From: Cordylochernes scorpioides
Lineage: Eukaryota; Arthropoda; Arachnida; Pseudoscorpiones; Chernetidae
NCBI GenBank assembly: GCA_030710605.1
Contig: CP092870.1
Location: 49,817,061 to 49,881,060, forward strand
Reading direction: 5' to 3'
DNA length: 64,000 bases
In this document: piece by piece, positions 52,865 through 63,148 of the stretch
Layout of the letters: each line of letters begins with the position of its first letter
Position numbering within the stretch: position 1 is the stretch's first letter
Notes under the pieces: model-generated
The model's input: the letters and a program-made list of their open reading frames with translations, nothing else
What the model was told of the DNA's origin: nothing
The model's database searches: none
Translations under genes and position numbers: made by a program

Positions 52865-53460
52865 AATCCATAAATAGATGCTTAATTAAAATACATATAT
52901 TGGATCAAAATATAATTTATATACCAAAATTTCAGTTATCTTGAAGATAGACGTTACCTTGCCGGCATTCATATTTCTATGATAAATAGACACTTCGGCC
53001 AGTTAGAGTTTTATTTTCTCAACGTTTCGACAAAATTCTTTTGTCTCCGTCAGGAGTAATAAAAATAAAGTATTTGGCGAAGGGTTAAAAATTTCAGTTG
53101 GCTGAACGCCAACCTTTTTCAAGGTATTATAACATATTTAATTAATACCTTGAAAAAGGTTGGCGTTCAGCCAACTAAAATATTGGTAAATGAATTATAT
53201 TTGATCCAAAATATGCTTTTTTATTTAAAGATTTATTTATGGATTGCTCCATTTTCAAAACAGTTAAATGTAATATTTACTTATATGTCAACAACTAACT
53301 CAGCGCCGCATAAATTGTTATACCTTGAAAAAGGTTGCGTTCAGCCAACTTAATATTGGAAAATTAATTATATTTGATCCAATATTTATGCCTTTTCATA
53401 TAAAGATTTATTTATGGATTGTTCTATTTTCAAAACAGTTAAATGTAATATTTACTGATT
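52865..53460. mobile_element. Family D cluster plus a family M remnant
   Basis: CAACCTTTTTCAAGGTATTA and complements at 53100 and 53150, and a third unit at about 53320. The M remnant at 53000-53060 has minus-strand CTGACGGAGAC...GTCGAAACGTTG (one inserted base in the core). Confidence 0.6.
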
Positions 53461-53484
53461 TACTCTCTTCATTTTATTTATTTT

Positions 53485-53787
53485 TTGCTTATTCCTAGTA
53501 CACGTGGTACAGACCATGATAATCATGGTGGGTAGAAGTAGGCGACTGCTTTTACTGGAAGTGCACCACATGTCTACACATGTGAAAAGCAGTTCGACTT
53601 TGCACTTACAAATGTGCCAGGGCCCACTTTGGTTACTTCCATCGCTGGTGAGGTTGGACTTTTGAAAGAATCGGGGGCCATTGGAGCATTTTTTTTTTAA
53701 ACATAAAAAGTGCCCAATGCGGGAATCGAACCCGGGTCGTAGCGGTCGAAAACCAACGGTTTAGACCATCCTTCCACCGACTCCCCA
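53485..53787 (-). mobile_element. SINE 1, full length, minus
   Basis: Head at the right (GGGAGTCGGTGGAAGGATGG on the minus strand), perfect box B GGGTTCGATTCCC, tail CACGTGTACTAGGAATAAGC. The best copy for a consensus. Confidence 0.85.
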
Positions 53788-53929
53788 CTCTCTTTATTTT
53801 ATAGCCAAACCATGTATAGGATACATTGCTTAATGCTACAAAATATAAATATCGTAATTTTAAACCTTTCAGAAATTTTCCAAGCTCACATTCCTACTTT
53901 GCTCTGGGCGACTTCATTAATTAACATTC

Positions 53930-54120
53930 CGTTCCGCCTAACTGGCCTTGTCTTTATTGGTTACTGTAGAACATTGCTCGATGCGGATATTTATATGTAG
54001 TTCTACTGTCCTTAGTTGTCCATAGTTTGTTAACTAAGATTCCATCCTTCATTGTCGCATTACATCTCTAGAGAGCGGTCGTAGAATTGAATTGGTGAAA
54101 CCGCTGGGAGGGTTCACCAC
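53930..54120. mobile_element. MITE C long-form fragment
   Basis: CCTAACTGGCCTTGTCTTTA through GAAACCGCTGGGAGGGTTCA. Confidence 0.5.
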
Positions 54121-54124
54121 TGAT

Positions 54125-54740
54125 GAGCGACCACTTCTCTTCCAGGATGGTGTCTTTCCACAATGCACCATCTGCAGGACCAAAGAGGCCTCACCAGACC
54201 ACCTCTTGGAATGTATGTGAGCCTCAAGACCGCTTCTCTTCCAGGATGGTATAACGACCTACCACAATGCACCATCTGCAGGACCAAAGAGGCCTCACCA
54301 GACCACCTCTTGGAATGTATGTGAGCCTCAAGACCGCTTCTCTTCCAGGATGGTATGACGACCTACCACAATGCACCATCTGCAGGACCAAAGAGGCCTC
54401 ACCAGACCACCTCTTGGAATGTATGTGAGCCTCAAGACCGCTTCTCTTCCAGGATGGTATAACGACCTACCACAATGCACCATCTGCAGGACCAAAGAGG
54501 CCTCACCAGACCACCTCTTGGAATGTATGTGAGCCTCAAGACCGCTTCTCTTCCAGGATGGTATAACGACCTACCACAATGCACCATCTGCAGGAACAAA
54601 GAGGCCTCACCATCTTGGAATGTATGGAAGCCTTAAGACCGCTTCTCTTCCAGGATAGTGACTTCCAACAATACATCTGCAGGATCAGAGAGGCCTCATC
54701 ATCTTGGAATGTATGGAAACCTCAAGACAGGACCCCAACC
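54125..54740 (+). repeat. 104-bp tandem repeat of a LINE zinc-finger fragment
   Basis: Units begin GACCGCTTCTCTTCCAGGAT at 54228, 54332, 54436 and 54540, with shortened units at each end. Each encodes QCTICRTKEASPDHLLECM, a C-x2-C...H...C finger like those at LINE ORF2 C-termini. Confidence 0.85.
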
Positions 54741-55129
54741 CTACCAAGATTGTAAATTTGATTTATAAACTTAGTCTCAATGACCTTGTATAATTAAATA
54801 CAATGGGATAATAATAATAAAAAACACGGATGAGAAAAACCCTCTCACTACTTTTCAATGCAGTAAAGACATTAAAAGGTTTATTTATTTGTAAAAATTC
54901 GTGTTTGGAAGTTTGATTTCTTATACACAGGTGGCACTTTATTGCATAATGATAAATTGAGCTTTTACTCTGACATGAGCAGGTACTTCTAGGAGCTTAT
55001 TGGCTCATGTTAACCTTCCCGACATTCTTTTTAGAAACCTTATGTGCGCGTAGGTTATTTCAAATAATTCTATATAGAATTATATCTATGTATAATTTCT
55101 TTTCGCCAAAATAAGTATGTTAAACTGTA

Positions 55130-55535
55130 AATATTTAATTAAAAATACATATATTGGATCAAAATATCATTTATTTTACCAATATTTCATTTGGCTGAAC
55201 GCCAACCTTTATCAAGGTATTATAACATATTAATGTGTGTCAACAACAAACTCAGAGTCACATAACGTCAATTACATCATAACTTAAATTATGTGACGCT
55301 GAGTTTGTTGTTGACATACATTAATATGTTATAATATTTAGATAAAGTATGGCGTTCAGCCAACTGAAATATTGGTAAAATAAATTATATTTTGATCCAA
55401 TATATGCCTTTTTAGTTGAATATTTTTTAAAAGACTGCTCTATTTAAGCGTTCAGCCAACTGAAATATTGGTAAAATAAATATTTTGATCCAATATATGC
55501 CTTTTTAGTTGAATATTTTTTTATGGACTGCTCTA
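55130..55535. mobile_element. Family D, palindromic cluster
   Basis: TTATCAAGGTATTATAACAT and inverted partner around CAGAGTCACATAACGTCAAT. A duplicated right end follows (GCGTTCAGCCAACTGAAATA twice). Confidence 0.65.
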
Positions 55536-55539
55536 TTTA

Positions 55540-55735
55540 AGCTTGTGTTAAAATGTAAATATACAAATTCATCCATATATAAAGATTGTACAAAAATAAA
55601 CGTGGCAGACATCGAATGCTACGGCACGTCGCTGCTCACTTGGGTTGAACTAATTCTTGTGGATTGTAAGTATAATGGTTGTACCCTTCCATTCGATCAC
55701 GACATGTATGTATTTAATTTTCTATACAACTTCGG
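55540..55735. repeat. Repeat shared with 50805-50985
   Basis: AAAATAAACGTGGCAGACAT, GCTACGGCACGTCGC, CCTTCCATTCGATCACGACA. Class unknown. Confidence 0.55.
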
Positions 55736-55924
55736 TCCAATAATTCCATGAACTTTCATACTGAACAACAAAAGAATAAAGATTAATATGATTCAAATAA
55801 ATTAATATTTTGCAAGACATTTGCGTGGCACAAAGATATATTTATACAAAGTTCTAAAATACTATTCGATTTCTAGACCACAAAATATTAGTACAAATAA
55901 ACTGTTATTGAATCATGAAAAATA

Positions 55925-56370
55925 TAAGGAACTTGCGTATTTAAATGTTTTCCATTATTATAAATAGATGTGCGTTATTGTCCTATAATTGATTTATGCC
56001 TAACTGGCCTTGTACTTATTGTTTGCGGAAGAGCATTGTTCGATGTAAATGTTTATATGTAATTCTAATGTCCTAAAACTTTATGTCTATAGTTTACTTA
56101 AATACCTTTTCTACATACCATATTCCACACTTCAGTGTAACATATATAAACAGAATGATCCAATACAGTATTAGAGCTCTATAAAAGCAGTCTGGTAGAT
56201 TAAATTGGCGAAACCGAAGGTTCACCACTGAAGAACCAAGCCCTTCCAATATAATGTTCATCGCAGTAAGGACAGTAGAAGTTTGTTTTTATGTTTATAA
56301 GAAACTTTCGTTTTTAAATGTTTTCCTTTATTATATATAGATGACTCGTTATTGCTCTATAATTAATATG
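55925..56370. mobile_element. MITE C, long palindromic form
   Basis: AACTGGCCTTGTACTTATTG ... AAGTTTGTTTTTATG, with inverted outer ends (ATAAATAGATGTGCGTTATT / ATAGATGACTCGTTATTGCT). Confidence 0.65.
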
Positions 56371-56384
56371 TATCTGTGTCCAAT

Positions 56385-56590
56385 ATTTCTATAAACCTTT
56401 TGACCACATATATTCGTGGATGGCTTTTCTTGATTCATCAAGAAATTGGGTTGGCCAAACATCACGGAGCAAGTTAAATAAACGTTTAGTTTATTTTTGC
56501 TCCACTAGATGGCGCTCTGCCATCTAAAAAAGCACATGTACTCGTGGCCAGGAGATGCCTTCTTTATTTTTAATATATTTGTTCATAAAC
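56385..56590 (+). mobile_element. Family B, tail half only
   Basis: TCGTGGATGGCTTTTCTTGA to GATGGCGCTCTGCCATCTAA; the ribozyme core is truncated away. Confidence 0.55.
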
Positions 56591-56739
56591 AAATATCTAT
56601 TAAAGACAGAACTTGTTGAATTCTTGAAAAATAGTGCTATAAACATGAATTTGCTCTAAAGAAGTAATATTTAAAACATTATTGTTAGCATAAAGTGAAA
56701 TAGGTGTATAAAACCGTATTATAATAGGTGATGTATAAT

Positions 56740-56850
56740 ATAAAATAAATAAAGCTTCCAGGGCTAAGTTTCTTGTACAAACCTTTTATTTTCAAGCTTT
56801 CGGACTTGTCAGTCCTTCATCAGGAGTATCACGTTGATAAATATATGATG
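56740..56850 (-). mobile_element. Family N hammerhead element
   Basis: Tail AATAAAGCTTCCAGGGCTAA then the ribozyme; related to 7940-8150. Confidence 0.65.
56786..56830 (-). ncRNA. Hammerhead ribozyme motif, family N (canonical core)
   Basis: Minus: CTGATGA (56817-56823), stem II GGAC-TGACAA-GTCC (56802-56815), GAAA (56798-56801), then GCUU: A-GC-U is self-complementary and cleavage is predicted after the second U. Stem I is weak (GA with TC). Confidence 0.68.
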
Positions 56851-57060
56851 TATATGTTATATAAAATATTATTTTATATTTTAAAATTATAAATTCTAGA
56901 ACAAACTACTCTGTAAAGTCGACCGCCAGATGTCGCGGCTTTCCCTATATAAACCTATTGTTGTTGTTTCCTGTTGGCCGGCTCTTTCTGTAGATATGTA
57001 AATACAGTTATTTTATTGATTCTTCACGCCTTAAGTCAGATATATAAACCCATTTCCAAA
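56850..57060 (+). mobile_element. Family E repeat
   Basis: CGACCGCCAGATGTCGCGGC and CCTGTTGGCCGGCTC. Confidence 0.55.
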
Positions 57061-57159
57061 GATCTTAGAAGAACTAACACTCATTAAAATCACATGGGCG
57101 AGCTATCTTGCAGTAAAAGAGGAAAAATTTGTAAATATGAATAAAAACCGATATCATAC

Positions 57160-57400
57160 ACAAACACATACAGCTTTATTAAGACCACCGGTCTTATATA
57201 GATTCACCACAGGATGGTGGCATAGATGGAGCTCCTATACTCCAGGCAGCACAGAACCCAACAACAGTCTACAAGTCCGACACATGTCCAGTGGCCACAC
57301 GTTCCTTCGTACGTGTTCTAGTCTTCGCCCTCCTCATCCAAATGGACCGCGACATTCAGCGATTCTATTAATCTCTTCCAAACGGTGACTGCGGTCTTGT
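57160..57400 (-). mobile_element. LINE 3' end-like repeat H, minus
   Basis: Inverted copy of 6600-6880 (GTCCGACACATGTCCAGTGG, TTCAGCGATTCTATTAATCT). Confidence 0.5.
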
Positions 57401-57429
57401 AGAATTTATATGAACCAAAATACCTTGAT

Positions 57430-57835
57430 CAAACATCATTGTATTCATCCAATTATATATGTTATATAAAAAATGATAATTCTGTTGATTTTTGGTCATC
57501 TTGAGAATTATGCTATGTTAATGCAGTCGTGGTTAAAATCTTGAAAATAAAAAGAGTTAAAATAATGAAGATTAGAAACAGCTTTAATTGAGCTTATTTG
57601 ATATATAAAAAAAACATAATTTGATAAAAGTACTGCCTGGCTTAAGGCGAGTAGAACAAGGAAAACAAAATATTATTTACATAATGTACAAACGGTTTGA
57701 GCCGGCCATCGGGAAACAACAACAATGAGTTTTTATAGGGGAAGTGTGACCTCTGGCGGTCGATTTAGCAGAGTATTTGAATCTATGAAATATAATTTTT
57801 AATAAAATAATATTTTAATATAACCTATATTTGTT
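57430..57835 (-). mobile_element. Family E repeat, minus
   Basis: GGTTTGAGCCGGCCATCGGG and GTGACCTCTGGCGGTCGATT. The most complete minus copy, with ends ATATGTTATATAAAAAATGA / ATAATATTTTAATATAACCT. Confidence 0.6.
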
Positions 57836-57839
57836 GAAA

Positions 57840-58300
57840 AAAAAACGATATCAAGAGAGGCATTCAAACATTTCTCCACAAAATATCAGAATTCTACATC
57901 ATTAGTTGATAACCTACCAACCTTACATTAAGTTTATAAATTTATTAGAAATAGTTTATCCCATTTTATTCAATTTGATTATTCTATAAAAAATTCTTGT
58001 GTCATTTTATGGCTTTCAATTGTTATAATAATTTTGCCCATTATTTTTATTATATCTTTATCGCATAAAAATCCAGCTTTAAAACAATTTGTATTGATCT
58101 TATTTCATTTGATATACAAAGCTTATCATTTATTGGACCGGGGTTGTATGAGTTTAGAATCTGTATTTACATTTTAAAACATTGTTGATGTTTATGTTAG
58201 AATTTTTGGTGGATTTATAGTAGAAACATTTAAATAGCTGTTTTGCCACTTTGAAACAGATACTTTTATTTTACAAAACGATGGTATACCAGGGAGAAAA
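57840..58300. other. No recognised element
   Basis: AT-rich, nothing supported. Confidence 0.3.
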
Positions 58301-58693
58301 TGGCAAAACTGATCCTATAAAATGTTTGTAATGTTTACTTAGTATATATATATATAAAATGGTATTTCTGTTGATTTTTGATCATGTTGAGGATTATGGC
58401 AATGGTGATGCAGTCGTGATTGAAATCTTTAAAGTATGATAATTAAAAATAGTTTTGATCAGTAATTTAATTGAGATAAAGGAATATATAAAAAAGACAT
58501 AATTTGATAAAAGTAATACCTGGCTTAAGGCGAGTAGAATAAGGAAAACAAAAGATTATTTACATAATGTACAAAAGTTTTGAGCCGGCCATCGGGGAAG
58601 AACAACAACGAGTTTTTATATGCAAAGCGTGACCTCTGGCGGTCGATTTAACAGAATATTTGAATCTATGATATATAATATATATATATATAT

Positions 58694-58803
58694 ATGGAAG
58701 CAATGGTCGCCTCTCCCGTCAAAATTAACGTCAGAATCTGACGCCATCTATGGCGTCAGATTCTGACGTTAATTTTGACGGGAGAGGCGACCATTGCTTC
58801 CAT
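58694..58803. repeat. Perfect palindrome, 54-bp arms
   Basis: Arms 58694-58747 and 58750-58803 are exact complements with a 2-nt CT spacer; contains GGTCGCCTCTCCCGTCAAAA. It is flanked by AT dinucleotides and lies just left of a Helitron. Confidence 0.95.
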
Positions 58804-58832
58804 GGATTGATTTCCTCCCGGCAAATTTTCCA

Positions 58833-59520
58833 TCTATATATATATATATATATAATTGAATGTCTGTCTGTGTGTACGCTATAGATTCAAAAACCATACA
58901 TCCAATCGCCGTTAAATTTTGGGATATTATTAGGTATATCCCCGGGAAGGTTTTTGAAAAATAATTTCCTGAATATCTTGAATATCCTTAGAGTTATTTG
59001 CAGATTTGTAGATTTAACTCGCAAGCAGCGTCACGATTGCGACGATGATAACACGTTTTTTTATCTATAAGTTTTATTATCACTAAGTTTATTATCTTAA
59101 AGATTATTTATCAAAAGTAAGATTATCTCAGGATGACACGGCAATTTATTTGAGACAAGAATAATGATACAATTCCAAGGCGAAGATACTATTCCTTTAA
59201 CTTCCAATTACCGAGAGAACCAATTAATATTGATTTTATTCAACTTATCGAGTATTTTTCAAGGGACCGGGAAAAAATGTTCACTAGATAAAATGATGAT
59301 TTTGTAAAGTAGAAAATTCGGAAAGACAAAATTCAGGATGACACGGCACACAGGGACCGGGAAAAAATGTTCACTTTATCGAGAGATTCAAATTTACGAG
59401 TTTCAAATTATCAAAATATATCTTTTTTTTATAAGTTTATAGAGAATTGTTTTAACAAATGTTCGTTAGACAAACCTTTACTCGGGTAAAACCCCGGGCG
59501 AAGCCGGGTACATCCGCTAG
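58833..59520 (+). mobile_element. Helitron (non-autonomous), 688 bp
   Basis: A-TCTATATATATATATA...GAATGTCTGTCTG at the 5' end. The 3' hairpin CCCCGGGCGAAGCCGGG is followed by TACATCCGCTAG and target T. Internal duplication of GGGACCGGGAAAAAATGTTC. No ORF. Confidence 0.88.
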
Positions 59521-59569
59521 TTTTAAATAAAATAATATTTTTATATAACATATATATATTTACGCATAT

Positions 59570-59700
59570 ATTATGGGTTGGCCAAATATCACGGAAGAAG
59601 TAAATGAACGTTTAGTTTATTTTTGTTCCACTAGATGGCGCTCTGCCATCTAGAAATGGTCATGTAAGTGGGTCAGGAAATGCCAATTTTGTTTTTAATA
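59570..59700 (+). mobile_element. Family B, tail half
   Basis: GGGTTGGCCAAATATCACGG to TGGCGCTCTGCCATCTAGAA. Confidence 0.55.
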
Positions 59701-59799
59701 CCAAACCTTTTTTATTTTATAATATTTTTTTAAGGAAAATTATAGAAAATTCCGATGTTGATTTAAGAGAATAATTGCGAATTGAGAGTATAATGTCAG

Positions 59800-60070
59800 T
59801 ATAGCAAGCTATTACTGAACGAATAAGTAGAATTAAATGTAATTTATATGAAAAGTAGTTGTAAATTAATGATGATTAAAAATAATTATTAAATATTATT
59901 ATTTGGGTATCAAAAAGGTTTTAATTCTTTATGTAACTTATATGTTATAGCCCTATATTGTTACCTAAAGAATTGAAACATTTTTGATACCCAAATAATA
60001 ATATTTAATAATTATTTTTAAAATCATCATTAATTTACAACTACTTTTCATATAAATTATATTTAATTCT
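59800..60070. mobile_element. Palindromic family-I element
   Basis: Arms of about 120 bp: AATGTAATTTATATGAAAAG / CTTTTCATATAAATTATATT, centre TATGTTATAGCCCTATATTG. Confidence 0.7.
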
Positions 60071-60149
60071 ACTATATATATATTTTTTTTTTTTCACATA
60101 TTGATTGGTGTTTTTTTTTTTAATCAACATATAGATAAAATTTTGTTAA

Positions 60150-60405
60150 ACGACGTTTGACAATTATACCGCAAATGTTTCTTTTGAGCGAAAATTTGTA
60201 ATTTATTTTAAGGAGAAATAACGACTATTTCATTCCTCAGGGATGAAGTATGAAAGGACTCTTCACAATTCATCCTTTCATACTTCATCTCTAAGGATAA
60301 AATAGTCGTTATTTCTCCTTAAATTACGATTTTTCCTTCAAAAGAAACATTTTCGTTAAATGTGTCAAACGTCGTTTTACAATCTTAAGCCGCATTATAT
60401 TTTAT
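60150..60405. mobile_element. Foldback element G, short form
   Basis: TACCGCAAATGTTTCTTTTG and CAAAAGAAACATTTTCG; inner arms GGGATGAAGTATGAAAGGA; no tRNA remnant left. Confidence 0.68.
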
Positions 60406-60870
60406 AATAAATAAACTAGTTAAAATAGAGTGAGTATATTCAAACCCACACCTCCATATCTACAATATCCATATATGCATATTAAAAGACCATAGTATAA
60501 CTCCCATTAGAAGATTGCCGTTCCATTTTGGCCAAAGATAGTAAGTATATAAGCTAGTAAAAAGAACAAAATTCTCCGTGGGTAAGTGTCAGTTTATTAT
60601 GTGAATACAAACCCACACAGAAACATGGCCTGAATATTAAAAAGGCTCTCTATCTCCACGAAATGCATGAGATTGACACTCGTTAGGTCATTTCTCCAAG
60701 TATTTGGTGATAATGGAAAGACAATTTTAAAATATGCTTACTCTTAATATCTATATATCATCTTATAGACAGAAAATATTGGCAATTATAATGTTAAAGT
60801 CATCATTAAAACAATAATTAAATTCTGTTTTCATGTAAAATTAATGAAACATTTAAAATGTTATAAATAC
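60406..60870. other. No recognised element
   Basis: Nothing supported. Confidence 0.3.
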
Positions 60871-60874
60871 AAAT

Positions 60875-61135
60875 ACAATGTGCCATCTATATATAACGAA
60901 TGAAGACTCGAATGTTTCTTTTTCACGAATAAATCAAACTTCTACTGTCCTTACTGTCCTTGGGAGGGTTTGGTTTATCAGTGGTGAACCTTCCCAGCAA
61001 TTTCGTCAATTCAATCTACCAGACCGCTTCTTTAGAGCTCTAATACTGTATTGGATCATTTTCACCGCAGTAAGGACAGTAGAAATTTGATATATTTGTG
61101 AAAAGAAACATTCGCATCTTAATGTCTTTTTTCGT
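60875..61135. mobile_element. MITE C
   Basis: TGTGCCATCTATATATAACG; CTTCCCAGCAATTTCGTCAA; GCAGTAAGGACAGTAGAAAT. Confidence 0.65.
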
Positions 61136-61234
61136 TATTTAAAATGTTTATTAGAAAAGGTCGTTTTATTCATTTACAAATATAATCTAGAATAAATTAG
61201 GAATTTGATTAATCTAGATAAGAGGTCTGAGGAC

Positions 61235-61345
61235 CAGTGGGTAACACCCTCGATTCCCGACAGCCATGAACCGGGATTGGACCCCGCGTTAACATTTTGT
61301 TTAATATGTGAATAACCTTCACATATATTATTCATTGTTCTGAAA
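61235..61345. mobile_element. SINE-like repeat 2 copy
   Basis: Same as 3640-3765 (GGTAACACCCTCGATTCCCG). Confidence 0.45.
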
Positions 61346-61354
61346 ATAGAGCAA

Positions 61355-61525
61355 TCCATTCTTAACGCTAACCTTCATCGAGGCATTACATTTTTGTATA
61401 CACAATTTTGTATGCGGGGCTGAGTTTTTGTATAAAAAAAGGTAATGCCTCGATAAAGGTTGGCGTTCAGCCAGCCGAAATATTGGCAAATAAATATTTC
61501 ATTCAATCCAATATATACTATCTAT
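61355..61525. mobile_element. Family D, palindromic
   Basis: AACCTTCATCGAGGCATTAC and complement GTAATGCCTCGATAAAGGTT. Confidence 0.62.
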
Positions 61526-61920
61526 AATTACCATTGTTGTAAATATCAAGGGCTTTGATAAGAATCATATTCCAAATATTTCTTGATCTGTTTTTTGTTC
61601 AAGAATACAAGAAAATATGTTGTAAGAGACCATTGGTAGACGCGATGAAACCCCAAGACATTTTTACTCGACTATTGTACCGGCCGTTTATTTAAGATGA
61701 TATTTATTCCGATAGATGGCGCAAATCTTCAGCAACTTTAAGTTGCACGATGAGGAGATGCCATTTTCATAATATATGATTATTAATCACAAAATAACCA
61801 TTTAAAATGACTTATTCCCAAAAGTAAACGAAAATCCGCTAACCCTCATTGTCTGAGATTGAGCGTACCAATTTTAAATAACCGATAATCTAGGGGCTCA
61901 TTAGTAAAGTTAGAAAACAC
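61526..61920. other. Mostly unrecognised
   Basis: 61690-61765 is a family-B end (CCGATAGATGGCGCAAATCT, TTGCACGATGAGGAGATGCC). Confidence 0.4.
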
Positions 61921-61989
61921 AAGTTCTTATTCCAAAGACCATTTGTTGGCTGGATTCAGATAAAACACATCAACCTATGGTTTATTTAA

Positions 61990-62032
61990 CCACCGACGTT
62001 TCAGTGACTTCCTGTCATTCTCTTCAGTGGAA
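61990..62032 (-). ncRNA. Hammerhead ribozyme motif (separate family)
   Basis: Minus: CTGAAGA (62021-62027), stem II hairpin AATGAC..GTCACT (imperfect), GAAA (61999-62002), CGTC with predicted cleavage after C at 61995, then GGTGG, which can pair with CCAC upstream. Core boxes canonical; stem II has a mismatch. Confidence 0.58.
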
Positions 62033-62259
62033 TGATTATTTTGAATTCTATTTCTGAACTAGGTTTCGCCCGGATTTTAGCAGAGGTGAATGTTTGCCTA
62101 ACAAATATTTCATTAAATATATATTTAAGCTAACATCTCTACTGAATCGATTTTTATAAAGATATATAAGATATATCAGCGGTTTCGCCAATTTAATCCA
62201 CCAGACCACTATGTAATATTGTTGCAAATGTCGAAGTATGGATAAACTGGCAGTCGTTT

Positions 62260-62299
62260 GGGTCAGGAAATCCGGGCGAAGCCGGGTACATCCACTAGT
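62260..62299 (+). mobile_element. Helitron 3' end fragment
   Basis: ATCCGGGCGAAGCCGGGT hairpin then ACATCCACTAG. Confidence 0.75.
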
Positions 62300-62386
62300 A
62301 GTAGTGCCAATACACACAATAGCTTGTATATTATATATATATACTGTGTATATATATTATACAAGCGCGCTATTGAATTGGAAATA

Positions 62387-63148
62387 CAGTAGAAACTTCC
62401 TGCAAAGAACACCTAGTTACAGAACCAAACTCTCCTTTAGGGAGAGGTGTCCTCTTACTGGAGAGTTTCTACAGTAGAACCTCCCTGTAAAGAACACCTA
62501 ATTGCAGAGCCAAAGTGTCCTTTAGAGAGAGGTGTCCTCTTACCAGAGAGTTACTATAGTAGAACCTCCCTGTAAAGGATACCTAATTGCAGAGCCAAAG
62601 TGTCCTTTAGAGAGAAGTGTCCTCTCACCAGAGAGTTGCTACAGTAGAACCTCCCTGTAAAGGACAACACCTAATTGCAGAGCCAAAGTGTCCTTTAGAG
62701 AGAGGTGTCCTCTTACCAGAGAGTTACTATAGTAGAACCTCCCTGTAAAGGATACCTAATTGCAGAGCCAAAGTGTCCTTTAGAGAGAAGTGTCCTCTTA
62801 CCAGAGAGTTGCTACAGTAGAATCTCTCTGTAAAGGACAACACCTAATTGCAGAGCCAAAGTGTCCTTTAGAGAGAGGTGTCCTCTTACCAGAGAGTTAC
62901 TATAGTAGAACCTCCCTGTAAAGGATACCTAATTGCAGAGCCAAAGTGTCCTTTAGAGAGAAGTGTCCTCTTACCAGAGAGTTGCTACAGTAGAATCTCT
63001 CTGTAAAGAACACCTAATTACAGCGCCAAAGTGTCCTTTCGGGAGAGATGTCCTCTGACCAGAGAGTTGCTAAATAGTAAAAATGGAAATTTTGTAAATG
63101 AAAACTGTCCTTTGTAGAGAGGTGTCCGCTAAAGGGGGGTTCTACTGT
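62387..63148. mobile_element. MITE A expanded to about nine 85-88 bp units
   Basis: TA-bounded element whose ends are CAGTAGAAACTTCC and GGGGTTCTACTG. Each internal unit also has AGTAGAACCTCCCTGTAAAG and AGAGAGGTGTCCTCTTACCA. Units alternate between two variants (GGATACC / GGACAACACC), so a two-unit block was amplified. Confidence 0.8.

Larger units (their letters stand above)
58310..59565 (-). mobile_element. Family E repeat, minus, split by a palindrome and Helitron
   Basis: 58310-58680 continues at 59521 (TTTTAAATAAAATAATATTT), as judged from the intact copy at 48590-48960. Confidence 0.65.

Noticed and set aside
54125-54740. Zinc-finger protein gene
   Set aside because: Unit length of 104 bp shifts frame each repeat; stops follow each finger.
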